A stretch of DNA of 18,639 nt, taken from assembly GCA_015232735.1 (NCBI GenBank), contig JADFZC010000014.1, positions 1 to 18,639 on the forward strand, read 5' to 3'. Under the pieces are notes generated by a model. The model had not been told where the DNA came from. It ran no database searches and saw only the letters and a list, made by a program, of their open reading frames with translations. Every line of letters starts with the position of its first letter. Within the stretch, counting starts at the first letter, position 1. Both the position numbers and the translations under genes were made by a program. This document shows positions 1 to 7,643 of this stretch, piece after piece. The stretch is from Oligoflexales bacterium (GTDB lineage: Bacteria > Bdellovibrionota > Oligoflexia > Oligoflexales > Oligoflexaceae).

Positions 1-2258
1 TCTCAGACTATGCTTATGAACGTTTTGAAGTCCAAAAATTTCTGTCTCTATTTTTTGCATATCCTGAAACACTCGAAAAAGTCACCGATGTCAAAGATGG
101 AATGCCAGGCTTTTTTGTTCATAATTTTCAATATTTTGGAATTATATCAGCCTTGTTAATGATCCTTGGCCTAATTCGTTCAAAAAATCCTTTTTGGGCT
201 ACAATTGTAGGCACCATAGTCGCTTATGTCGTTTTTTCGATTCCAGGTCGATCACCATTATTTGAAACTGCATTAAGAATCCATTATCCTATGACTCGTC
301 ACTTCCTATTCACCTTGCTTCACCTCACACCAATTTTAGCAATCTTATCCGGGTTTGGTATGGATGTTGTTTTGGAGATGGGATCAATACAGAAGAACAG
401 ATTTTCGTTTCCGTTCTTATCATGGCTTAAGAGCAATGCGGTAAAAATAATGGTAACTCTCATTATACCCGTTTTATGTATTGTATACGTTGCTATCAAA
501 ATGCTAGAAGATTCTTCTTATGCTTCAGCCCAGCAGGGTTTTTTATATAGCATTATTTTAATGGCCGCCTCCTTGCTGGTACTATACCGTGTATTATCTG
601 AAAATAACATTAGAACAAAATTCAACCTTCTATTTACCTTGGCTGTAATAGATCTATCATTATTCAACCATATCGCCCTCCTACGAATTGTTAATACAGG
701 AAGAACCAATCATGAGAATGTTTTCGAACAAGCAGTAACGTATGATCAAACAATTCCTGATATGGATGAACTTGACACATTTAGACCTTTTTCTCCCTTA
801 CCGCCTGATGCTTATTTTCGCTGGGAATCTCCAAGATTTTATTTTCCAAAACTGTATAAGTATGCCATCATAGGCAATAAATCATATTATGATTTGTCGC
901 TTAGTAGCAGCAATGCAGCAATAAATCAAGTTTCGGGATATACTCTTCCACGCATTTTTTTCACAGACAAAGCTATCTTAGATATTTCAGAAGAAAATGC
1001 TAAACAATATTTTTCAAAAGTTAAAAATGATGTTAATGGACCACTACCTGTATTCTTACATTCTAACACAATTGAAGGAGCAGAAGCCCTTATATCAAAG
1101 CCATTAATAAAAGATTTTCCAGTCACTGATATTCCAAGAGCAATAGAATATATTAACTTTTATAAAATATCATCTACGATGTTTAAAACAAATGTGATTT
1201 CGCAAAATGGAGATATTAGCAATTTAATATTTCAAGGCAAAAACAAAAACAATAAGTTGATACCTTCGAATGAATCAGATAAGCAAATATGGTTTCAGGT
1301 AGATTTTGGCCATGATCATGAAGAAGTAGTAAATGTTATAAAAGCTTCCTCTTTAAATACTTCAATAGATTTCTGGGGTGTTACAGAATTACAATGCAGT
1401 AATGATTCCAATTTTTGGAAGCATTGTGGATTTTTAAATAACCAAGATGCGACATTGGAAAATCAAGGCGTTGGTGTTTGGTATACACTCAATCAAACTC
1501 CTTATCGCTATTATAGGATATTGATTAGAGAAAAAAATTTTATTCGTCTTCAGAATTTGGCCTCTTTACAATTTGGAAAAAAGTATCGAGAGATTGTTGG
1601 TGGAAAATTAGGTTCATTTAATAAAATCATTTCGTTAGCATCCTTTCAGGGATATAAATTTTCAGATGATGGAAAATATTGGCTTATGCGTTTTCAATTA
1701 CCTAGAGATGTTGGTGTAAATTTAACAACTGAACCATCACAACTTTTCGCTTTTAAATATAATATACGTCGAGAAGGGGTACATAGCGCATTGCTTAAGC
1801 CTACGTGGGGAGATGATTGGTATAAAGAAAATCTATTTCAGATCAGCTACAAGGGAGATGGTATTATTACAGTAAATATTCCGGTTGATACTGGAGCGGA
1901 TTATTTAAGCAGTACTATCAATATGTCAGTATTATTTCCACATAATGATTTTAGTGTGCTCGATTATGGAGCAGATTCTTTAGTCATAAAAACGAACCGT
2001 ACTGATAGTGGATGGCTATACTATGCTGATTCATGGGACCCTTATTGGATAGCAAAAATTGATGGAAGGCAAGCTACATTATTAAAAGCAAATTTGCAGT
2101 TTAAAGCAGTATTTGTTCCATCTGGAGAACATATGGTAACATTTTCCCATCGACCCAATATTTTCAATTTTACTATCATTGCTAGCTACATATTACAATT
2201 TGGATGTTTAGGTCTATTTTTCATATTACGAAAAAGATGCGAAAAAGAAACCTCTTGA
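1..2258 (+). CDS. YfhO-like polytopic membrane protein A (5'-truncated by window edge) with discoidin-like insert
   Basis: The frame beginning at base 3 has no stop before 2256-2258, so the gene starts left of the window; 751 residues are visible and the ATG at 102 is probably internal. Hydrophobic segments follow at about 120-190, 195-245, 300-365, 430-500, 540-600 and 615-680, then a long soluble part, then one last membrane segment at about 2160-2235 and a basic tail. The C-terminal module reads YYADSWDPYW (near 2019-2048), then KANLQFKAVFVPSGEH, which is typical of YfhO-family C-termini. Known YfhO proteins are GT-C-type glycosyltransferases that take sugar from a polyprenyl-phosphate donor on the outer face of the membrane; the acceptor here is unknown. 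Unusually, about 1200-1600 looks like an F5/8 type C (discoidin) fold: WFQVDFG, then SNDSNFW, then YRYYRI. The 3' end overlaps protein B. Family assignment is fairly sure, function inferred. Confidence 0.8.
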   Translation, partial: SDYAYERFEVQKFLSLFFAYPETLEKVTDVKDGMPGFFVHNFQYFGIISALLMILGLIRSKNPFWATIVGTIVAYVVFSIPGRSPLFETALRIHYPMTRHFLFTLLHLTPILAILSGFGMDVVLEMGSIQKNRFSFPFLSWLKSNAVKIMVTLIIPVLCIVYVAIKMLEDSSYASAQQGFLYSIILMAASLLVLYRVLSENNIRTKFNLLFTLAVIDLSLFNHIALLRIVNTGRTNHENVFEQAVTYDQTIPDMDELDTFRPFSPLPPDAYFRWESPRFYFPKLYKYAIIGNKSYYDLSLSSSNAAINQVSGYTLPRIFFTDKAILDISEENAKQYFSKVKNDVNGPLPVFLHSNTIEGAEALISKPLIKDFPVTDIPRAIEYINFYKISSTMFKTNVISQNGDISNLIFQGKNKNNKLIPSNESDKQIWFQVDFGHDHEEVVNVIKASSLNTSIDFWGVTELQCSNDSNFWKHCGFLNNQDATLENQGVGVWYTLNQTPYRYYRILIREKNFIRLQNLASLQFGKKYREIVGGKLGSFNKIISLASFQGYKFSDDGKYWLMRFQLPRDVGVNLTTEPSQLFAFKYNIRREGVHSALLKPTWGDDWYKENLFQISYKGDGIITVNIPVDTGADYLSSTINMSVLFPHNDFSVLDYGADSLVIKTNRTDSGWLYYADSWDPYWIAKIDGRQATLLKANLQFKAVFVPSGEHMVTFSHRPNIFNFTIIASYILQFGCLGLFFILRKRCEKETS

Positions 2259-5116
2259 GTGGAAGATATTTTTTTACTCAATACAAGGGAAAAAATGATT
2301 AGGCCAATTATTGATCCAAAAATAAAAAGCCAAAAACTTAGAAAAAATAGAGTTGGTCTAAATTTCATCGAGATTGTATGAGAGCCTTCTGGGACAAAGA
2401 TAGCTTTGTAATTAAAATTTGTCTTAAAGATATGTACCTTTTTATCATCCAGAGTGGCTGACCAGTCATCGGAATAACTGTCAGCATAATAAAATAAGCC
2501 TGATTTTGTATTCTTAACAGAAAAAGTCATTGAATTCGGGCCAAATTCAATGATGTTTAATTCTTCATTACGGCCCAAAATGGATTGTTCTGACGTTACT
2601 TTCTTTGGATCCAAAGAGACTATAGTAAAACCCGTACTTAAGGCTCCGGATTTCTGTTTGGGTAGGTAATCATCTAGAACATCTGAAGTTTGAAGATTTC
2701 TGGCATTTGGTGATATAAGTAGTGAATTCTTATCTATTTTGATATCGCAAGAATAGGGGTATTGTTCATATAAATTTGGAGATAATCCCGTAACAGCATG
2801 CTTCGTATACCATTCTTTAAGATCACAATAACAAAAACTTTGATCTGTACTCAGTCGTAATGCTGGATTTGGGTAGTATGCAAAAGGCTGATAATAGTTA
2901 GTCTCCAAGTTACCAAATAATATGTGAAAATATCCCAAATGTTTTAAATCCCATGGCCAATTATTTGCTACTGAAGATTCTGGGATAGGAATGTTTAAAT
3001 AACTATTTTTGAGGTAATTTTTTGTATCATGAAAATTTATAAATTCTCTTTGATCATAAAATTCTGCTATATAATGGTAAATGCCACGTCTTTTTCTCCA
3101 AAAGGGATCATTCAAGGTATCGTACAATTTCCTTGTAGAGAGATTAATTTCCTCTAATGAGGACAACTCCGTTTTATCCAGAAATCGCTTCGGATTTTCT
3201 TCCAAAATCAAAACTTCTTTTAATTCTTCAACAGGCAATTGAGCCAGTAAATTTAGTGATTGCACACCATTTTCAACCAAAAAATATTTATTAAAAAATC
3301 CAAATCGCCTAGATCCTATACCGCTGATAACCTTTTGTGTATTTATGGGAATAAAACGGATTAAATCATAAGCTCTGCGAATAATATTCATATAATCGTT
3401 AAAGTAAGGTGGTATAGCTGATGGAATACGGTAAAGTGCTGGCAGAAACCCCCAAAATGTGGCATATCTCGAAACAAATGGAACCCTTATGGGATCATAT
3501 TCAAACTTTCGATTATAATGAACAATTTCATTTTTTAGTAAAGCAGCTGGCTGTATCGTAAAAGGTTTTAGCTTTACATTAAAGTTGGACAATTCGAAGA
3601 TTGTGAGACTTATCATAAAAACAAGCGATAACATTCTCAGCGGTTTAATGTTAATATATAAAAAAGACCCAACAAGAATATAGGATAATATGAGAAGCCA
3701 CCCGTAATTCCCAACATTGCTCGTTAGATTAATAAAATATTGATGATTATATAAGATTGGTGATAAGATACTCTTTTCTTTTACAAATTTTAAGTAAACA
3801 AAAATATATATTATTTGAGAAAAAAATAAGACATAAAGTGCACCTAACCAATGTCTGCTTACTAACTCGTTAAATTTGTAAATCTTAATAGCTTCTGTCA
3901 GACTTATGCTGATTAAAGCCCCCCAACATAGTACAAAAAAGCCCAGAAAATTATATAATTGCCTAATAGAGGAAACTCCTGGATAAAATCGTAGTATCTT
4001 TTCATATAGCCATGGCGGACCAAATATCAAAAGACCGATAATAATCGTTAGAAAAATAAACAGACCTTTATAACGAAATCCTTTTGCTTTCAAAAGAAAT
4101 AAAAAACAAAGAATTATTGGGACTGTTCCAAGACAGCAAAATTGCTCTGTGAATGGATGTGGGAGTCCAGAGGTGAAGTAACTTGTATCTGGCCATGGAA
4201 AAAATCCGTTTATAAGATTATGAAATGAGGATCGTGAGGGATTTTCAGGCGACCATAATACAATAGATGAATCATGTACCATGGTATCACTAGTCACTGG
4301 TTGTTCAAAGCGGGCCATACTAAAGTTTTCACCTTTTTCAGGCAAAAGACTCATAGCTGTAACTATAAAAGGTCCTGCCATTACTAAAAATGTCAAGGTA
4401 CCTATAATCACATTTCGAAGGCCAATCGTCCTAAATATCTTTAAGAAAGTAATTGGTGATAGCATTCTGGATAGTAGGGCATATAAAATGATTAAACTAA
4501 TAAATACCAATAAATAAACTGCATAATACAGATTAAAAGAAATACCAATCAAATAGTTTGCGGCAATAAATGCAAAAATTGCCTTTTTCTTAATAAACCA
4601 TTTTTTTAATATCATAAGGACAAAAAATGTTATTAAAGGTACATAAGTGACCATTACCATTGATCCATGCTGCCAGAAAGCATTCGGTGCCATAAACAAG
4701 ATGGAAACGAGAGCACCAATTAATGAAGCCCAAAAATTGCGGGTAATTAATTCATATAAAAAGAAGCTACCTACACAATATATCAGTAATCGTAAAAGGA
4801 AATGCAAATGATACACTTTAAGAGCGGACAGATTACCAAGAGAGACAAAGGGAATCGTAAGAAGTGTAATTGGATCCATTACACCAACTATACTTGGGTT
4901 AAGATAAAATGGTGCACCTGAATAACTGAAGGGATCCCAGAGTGGTAAATGGCCTTGTGCTAACGAAAGAATAAAATAGTTAAAACTAGCATACCAGTTA
5001 ATTGTATCATGTGTCATGATGCTATCGGCATGTATGAAAACATCCCCATATAATACTGCAATAATAATGGAAAACGAAATTGTAACTAATAAGATATTTT
5101 GTATGTTTTTATTCAT
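2186..5116 (-). CDS. YfhO-like polytopic membrane protein B
   Basis: A complete protein of 976 aa from the ATG at 5116. An in-frame ATG lies 8 codons upstream at 5140, but it has no Shine-Dalgarno, whereas GGAG and GGAA precede the chosen one and the first membrane helix follows directly. The N-terminus has a helix, then an extracytoplasmic loop with MTHDTINWY and PLWDPFSYSGAPFY, the acidic/aromatic first loop seen in YfhO-like and other GT-C proteins. About a dozen hydrophobic segments follow, then a soluble region of roughly 370 residues, then YYADSYSDDW (about 2461-2490), KAIFVPEGSH and a final helix. This architecture and length fit YfhO (usually about 800-900 aa); the role would be glycosyl transfer from a lipid carrier to a surface polymer, which is inferred. 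The last residues (after about 2258) are antisense to gene A, suggesting loss of an earlier stop. Upstream lies IS630 debris, so it is probably transcribed alone. Confidence 0.85.
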   Translation of the reverse strand: MNKNIQNILLVTISFSIIIAVLYGDVFIHADSIMTHDTINWYASFNYFILSLAQGHLPLWDPFSYSGAPFYLNPSIVGVMDPITLLTIPFVSLGNLSALKVYHLHFLLRLLIYCVGSFFLYELITRNFWASLIGALVSILFMAPNAFWQHGSMVMVTYVPLITFFVLMILKKWFIKKKAIFAFIAANYLIGISFNLYYAVYLLVFISLIILYALLSRMLSPITFLKIFRTIGLRNVIIGTLTFLVMAGPFIVTAMSLLPEKGENFSMARFEQPVTSDTMVHDSSIVLWSPENPSRSSFHNLINGFFPWPDTSYFTSGLPHPFTEQFCCLGTVPIILCFLFLLKAKGFRYKGLFIFLTIIIGLLIFGPPWLYEKILRFYPGVSSIRQLYNFLGFFVLCWGALISISLTEAIKIYKFNELVSRHWLGALYVLFFSQIIYIFVYLKFVKEKSILSPILYNHQYFINLTSNVGNYGWLLILSYILVGSFLYINIKPLRMLSLVFMISLTIFELSNFNVKLKPFTIQPAALLKNEIVHYNRKFEYDPIRVPFVSRYATFWGFLPALYRIPSAIPPYFNDYMNIIRRAYDLIRFIPINTQKVISGIGSRRFGFFNKYFLVENGVQSLNLLAQLPVEELKEVLILEENPKRFLDKTELSSLEEINLSTRKLYDTLNDPFWRKRRGIYHYIAEFYDQREFINFHDTKNYLKNSYLNIPIPESSVANNWPWDLKHLGYFHILFGNLETNYYQPFAYYPNPALRLSTDQSFCYCDLKEWYTKHAVTGLSPNLYEQYPYSCDIKIDKNSLLISPNARNLQTSDVLDDYLPKQKSGALSTGFTIVSLDPKKVTSEQSILGRNEELNIIEFGPNSMTFSVKNTKSGLFYYADSYSDDWSATLDDKKVHIFKTNFNYKAIFVPEGSHTISMKFRPTLFFLSFWLFIFGSIIGLIIFSLVLSKKISSTQEVSFSHLFRNMKNRPKHPNCNM

Positions 5117-5184
5117 TATTTCCAATTTTCTCCAAATCATGAAAAAATAAATTTTAAATAAATACTACTAGTACACCCTAAAAA

Positions 5185-5844
5185 TTAAAAAGATGGGTAA
5201 AAGTTTTTTAACTTTATCCTTGCATCTTTTCAATTGAATCTCCAATATGTCTGTAAACCTTTCTTGTTTTTTTCTTCCAGCCATTTCTTTATATCAAAAC
5301 AAAATGTTGTAGTATCAGGAATACGCCTGTCTAGACATTCTCTACTTAATACGCTAAAAGCAATTTCAGTCATGTTTAACCAGATGGCATGGACCGAAGC
5401 ATATAGGGATTCCATTTTATTCAGCAAAGTTCTTGCTTTTTCAGCAGGTAAAATTTTATAGAAAAACTTAGGATTATGAGTTGAAAGATTGTTTAAAAAA
5501 AATGTTACCTTTTTGATGTCTTTGTATTCACTCTCCATGAAAGATTTCATTGAAATTACCAAATCATATCTTGTGTGAAACTCTCTAACATCAACTGCTT
5601 GATAACCTTCAAATGGATCATAACCCATAAATAAATGAGCGGCACCATTTCTCTCATATCCATAGTCTATCCGCTCTGGATTGCCAGGGATCATGGGAAT
5701 GCTCGAACATGTTTCTCTTGTACACTGTTTACTGCTCTCATCCATACATACCACAGGAAATTCAGACGAATATGGTCTTTGATAAACCTCAAGGATCTCT
5801 TTTATTCGATAAATAAATTTTTGGCTGAGACATTGTTGTGCCAA
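5185..5844 (-). pseudogene. Degenerate IS630-family transposase, 5' part missing
   Basis: The main open part (5230-5844) matches the catalytic half of IS630-family DDE transposases in order: PVVCMDESSKQ (first Asp, residue 35), RIDYGYERNGAAHLF, FFLNNLSTHN, IWLNMTEIAFSVLSRECLDR (Glu 160) and WRFN. The family normally has DNLNTH at the second site; here the Asp is Asn (residue 118), so the triad is broken. After WRFN a TGA at 5230-5232 interrupts the frame, but reading through it gives KDARIKLKNFYPSF and a TAA at 5185-5187, the normal family C-terminus. The N-terminal helix-turn-helix half is absent: similarity stops at about 5818, where another repeated element begins. The TTG at 5844 is therefore not a real start. 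The copy is dead by truncation, nonsense mutation and loss of a catalytic residue. Confidence 0.85.
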
Positions 5845-5898
5845 CAGCCTAAAGGTAACTTATGAAAAAAATATCAGAAAGGATTCTAAAAAGAAACT
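5818..5898 (+). repeat. Direct repeat copy 1 (R1), probable end of a mobile element
   Basis: The stretch starting TTTGGCTGAGACATTGTTG is repeated at 10548-10628 in the same orientation. The two copies differ at two of the first 30 bases after TTGGCTG begins, then at a short cluster (GTAACT versus CTCATC), an A-run length change and a few further bases. Each contains the inverted motif TTGGCTG...CAGCC(A)A. Similarity starts abruptly on the left in both copies with different flanks, which is what an element end looks like. Here the left flank is the truncated IS630 gene. The element itself is not recognised. Confidence 0.6.
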
Positions 5899-5993
5899 CA
5901 ATTCATACCTCAGTTTGCGTTGTTTAGTCGGCAAACTATAACCTTTCAACTCCGATTGGGTATAAATGAAAACGTATGCAAGATAAACCCAAT

Positions 5994-6027
5994 GCACATG
6001 ATTTATCAGAGAGTCAAAATCATGTGC
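5994..6027. other. Strong hairpin: 11-bp perfect inverted repeat, 12-nt loop
   Basis: GCACATGATTT (5994-6004) pairs exactly with AAATCATGTGC (6017-6027). No T-tract follows on either strand, so it does not look like a classical Rho-independent terminator. It lies immediately left of the 22-bp repeat array and may mark the IS21-type element boundary or its insertion target. Confidence 0.5.
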
Positions 6028-6038
6028 GTATTCCACTA

Positions 6039-6173
6039 TATGAGGCGGGTCAATTCCATCGCAAGAAGCGGGCCTGTTCCGATTCATGATGCGGGCTGAT
6101 TCCGATTCATGATGCGGGCTGATTCCGATCATGATGCGGGCTGATTCCGATCATGATGCGGGCTGATTCCGAT
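6039..6173 (+). repeat. Tandem 22-24 bp repeats, likely IS21-family left-end transposase binding sites
   Basis: Units begin at 6039 (degenerate), 6061 (degenerate, 24 bp), 6085 (23 bp), 6108, 6130 and 6152. The last three are identical 22-mers, CATGATGCGGGCTGATTCCG plus AT. A further decayed unit may lie at 6180-6195 (GCTGACTGGTTCCA). IS21-family elements are known for multiple short repeats inside each end, upstream of istA, which serve as transposase binding sites. The position 150 bp before istA and the increasing degeneracy outward fit that role. There are no unique spacers, so this is not a CRISPR array. Confidence 0.65.
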
Positions 6174-6319
6174 AAAAAAAGCTGACTGGTTCCACTGCTT
6201 AATAAGGCAGCACTCGTCGTAAGAGTTCCATAAAAATAAATTGTCAGTAGCATTCGATAACCTTCCTCGAAGGGGCTAAACTTTTCTAGTAATTCCAATA
6301 AGTAAAGGAAGGAAAAGTT

Positions 6320-7612
6320 ATGGTCCAGGAAAGGCTGTCTATGCGCAAGATCAGGGAAATTCTTCGGCTCAGATATGAACGTTTATTAAGCTATGCCCAA
6401 ATAGCCCTAAGTGTAGGCATCGGCGAAACCACCGTCAGAGTTTGTCTCAAGCGAGCTTTGGCGGCAGGCGTGTCATGGCCGCTTCCCGATGATATGGATG
6501 ACTTGGCTCTCGAAACCCTTTTATATCAAACAAGAGGACCGCATGTCTCTCAAGGCAGGGAGCTACCCGATTTTTCATTGATTCATGAAGAATTAAGAAA
6601 AAAGTCCGTGACCCTTCAACTTCTTTGGACAGAATACAGGGAAGTAAACCCCGATGGCCTGAAATATTCACAGTTTTGCAGGTTATATGGCGAATTTAAA
6701 AAAAGTATCAATTATGCTTTTCGTAATAATTATCGCGCTGGAGAAAAGCTATTTGTCGATTATGTCGGGAAAACTGTCCCTATTTATAATCCAGTGGATG
6801 GAACGACTCGAAACGCGGAAATATTCGTAGCTGTCCTAGGAGCTTCAAACTACACCTTTGCAGAAGCCACATGGTCCCAGGAACTTTCAAATTGGATTTC
6901 TTCTCATCAAAGAGCCTTCCAGTTTTTTGGAGGAACTCCCGAGATCATCGTTCCTGATAATCTTAAATCAGGGGTCAAAAGGCCATGCAGATATGACCCC
7001 GATATAAATCCCGTGTATTATGCCATGGCCAAGCACTACCAGATCGCCATCATTCCGGCACGAGTCAGAAAACCGAAAGATAAAGCCAAATTTGAAGCAG
7101 GAGTCCTTCTTGTCGAAAGATGGATACTTGCTGTGCTTAGAAAAAGAAAGTTTTTCTCTCTTGATGAATTAAATGAAGCCATCAGTGAACTGCTGGAAAG
7201 CCTTAACAATCGGCCATTCAAGAAAATCAAAGGCGGCCGTAGGCAACTTTTTGAAAACATCGATAAACCAGCTTTAAGACCGCTTCCTGAAAGGCGGTTT
7301 GAGTTTTCTCACTTCAAACTGGCAAAGGTACAAATAAATTATCATATCGAAGTAGATGGCCACAATTACGGTGTTCCATTTCAATATGTGCAAAAACAGG
7401 TGGAAGTCAGGTTCAATGAAAACGTCGTTGAGATTTTTTATAAATCCCAGCGCATCACTTCTCATGTGAAGTCTTTTCGTAAAGGGGGTTATACAACCAA
7501 TGCCGAGCATATGCCACCATCTCATCAAAAATATGTTTCATGGACACCCGAACGAATGATCCGTTGGGCCATGGAAACGGGAGAGTTTGCCGCTAATGTT
7601 GTTGGAAGCTGA
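6320..7612 (+). CDS. istA: IstA-type transposase of an IS21-family element, C-terminally truncated
   Basis: 430 aa. The N-terminus (MRKIREILRLRYERLLSYAQ, then IGETTVRVCLKRA) is the helix-turn-helix used to bind the element ends. The catalytic core has the DDE triad in place: LFVDYVGK (Asp 147), IVPDNLKSGV (Asp 213) and KAKFEAGV (Glu 259). A C-terminal beta-barrel-like part (VDGHNYGVPF, then VEVRFNENVVEIF) follows. The start is supported by AGGAAGGA at 6306-6313, six bases before the ATG. Full IstA is about 500 aa and ends with a region that normally contains an HPEQGYR-like motif; here the frame stops after FAANVVGS. The partner ATPase gene istB is absent and gene C begins 32 bp on. The base composition is visibly less AT-rich than the flanking YfhO-like genes. 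The protein may be made, but transposition is not expected without IstB. Confidence 0.85.
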   Translation: MVQERLSMRKIREILRLRYERLLSYAQIALSVGIGETTVRVCLKRALAAGVSWPLPDDMDDLALETLLYQTRGPHVSQGRELPDFSLIHEELRKKSVTLQLLWTEYREVNPDGLKYSQFCRLYGEFKKSINYAFRNNYRAGEKLFVDYVGKTVPIYNPVDGTTRNAEIFVAVLGASNYTFAEATWSQELSNWISSHQRAFQFFGGTPEIIVPDNLKSGVKRPCRYDPDINPVYYAMAKHYQIAIIPARVRKPKDKAKFEAGVLLVERWILAVLRKRKFFSLDELNEAISELLESLNNRPFKKIKGGRRQLFENIDKPALRPLPERRFEFSHFKLAKVQINYHIEVDGHNYGVPFQYVQKQVEVRFNENVVEIFYKSQRITSHVKSFRKGGYTTNAEHMPPSHQKYVSWTPERMIRWAMETGEFAANVVGS

Positions 7613-7643
7613 TTAATGAAGGAATCGGGAACCTTTATTCATC

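Noticed and set aside
102..104. ATG at 102 as the start of protein A
   Set aside because: The frame is open to the window edge, the upstream codons look coding, and the N-terminal acidic loop expected of the family is missing, so the start lies outside.
6039..6173. CRISPR array
   Set aside because: The repeats are directly adjacent with no unique spacers, and no cas gene is near.
5860..6298. Two minus-strand ORFs of 90 and 63 aa
   Set aside because: They run through the tandem repeats and the R1 element, giving repetitive NRNRPAS-like peptides without family resemblance; they are by-products of the repeats.
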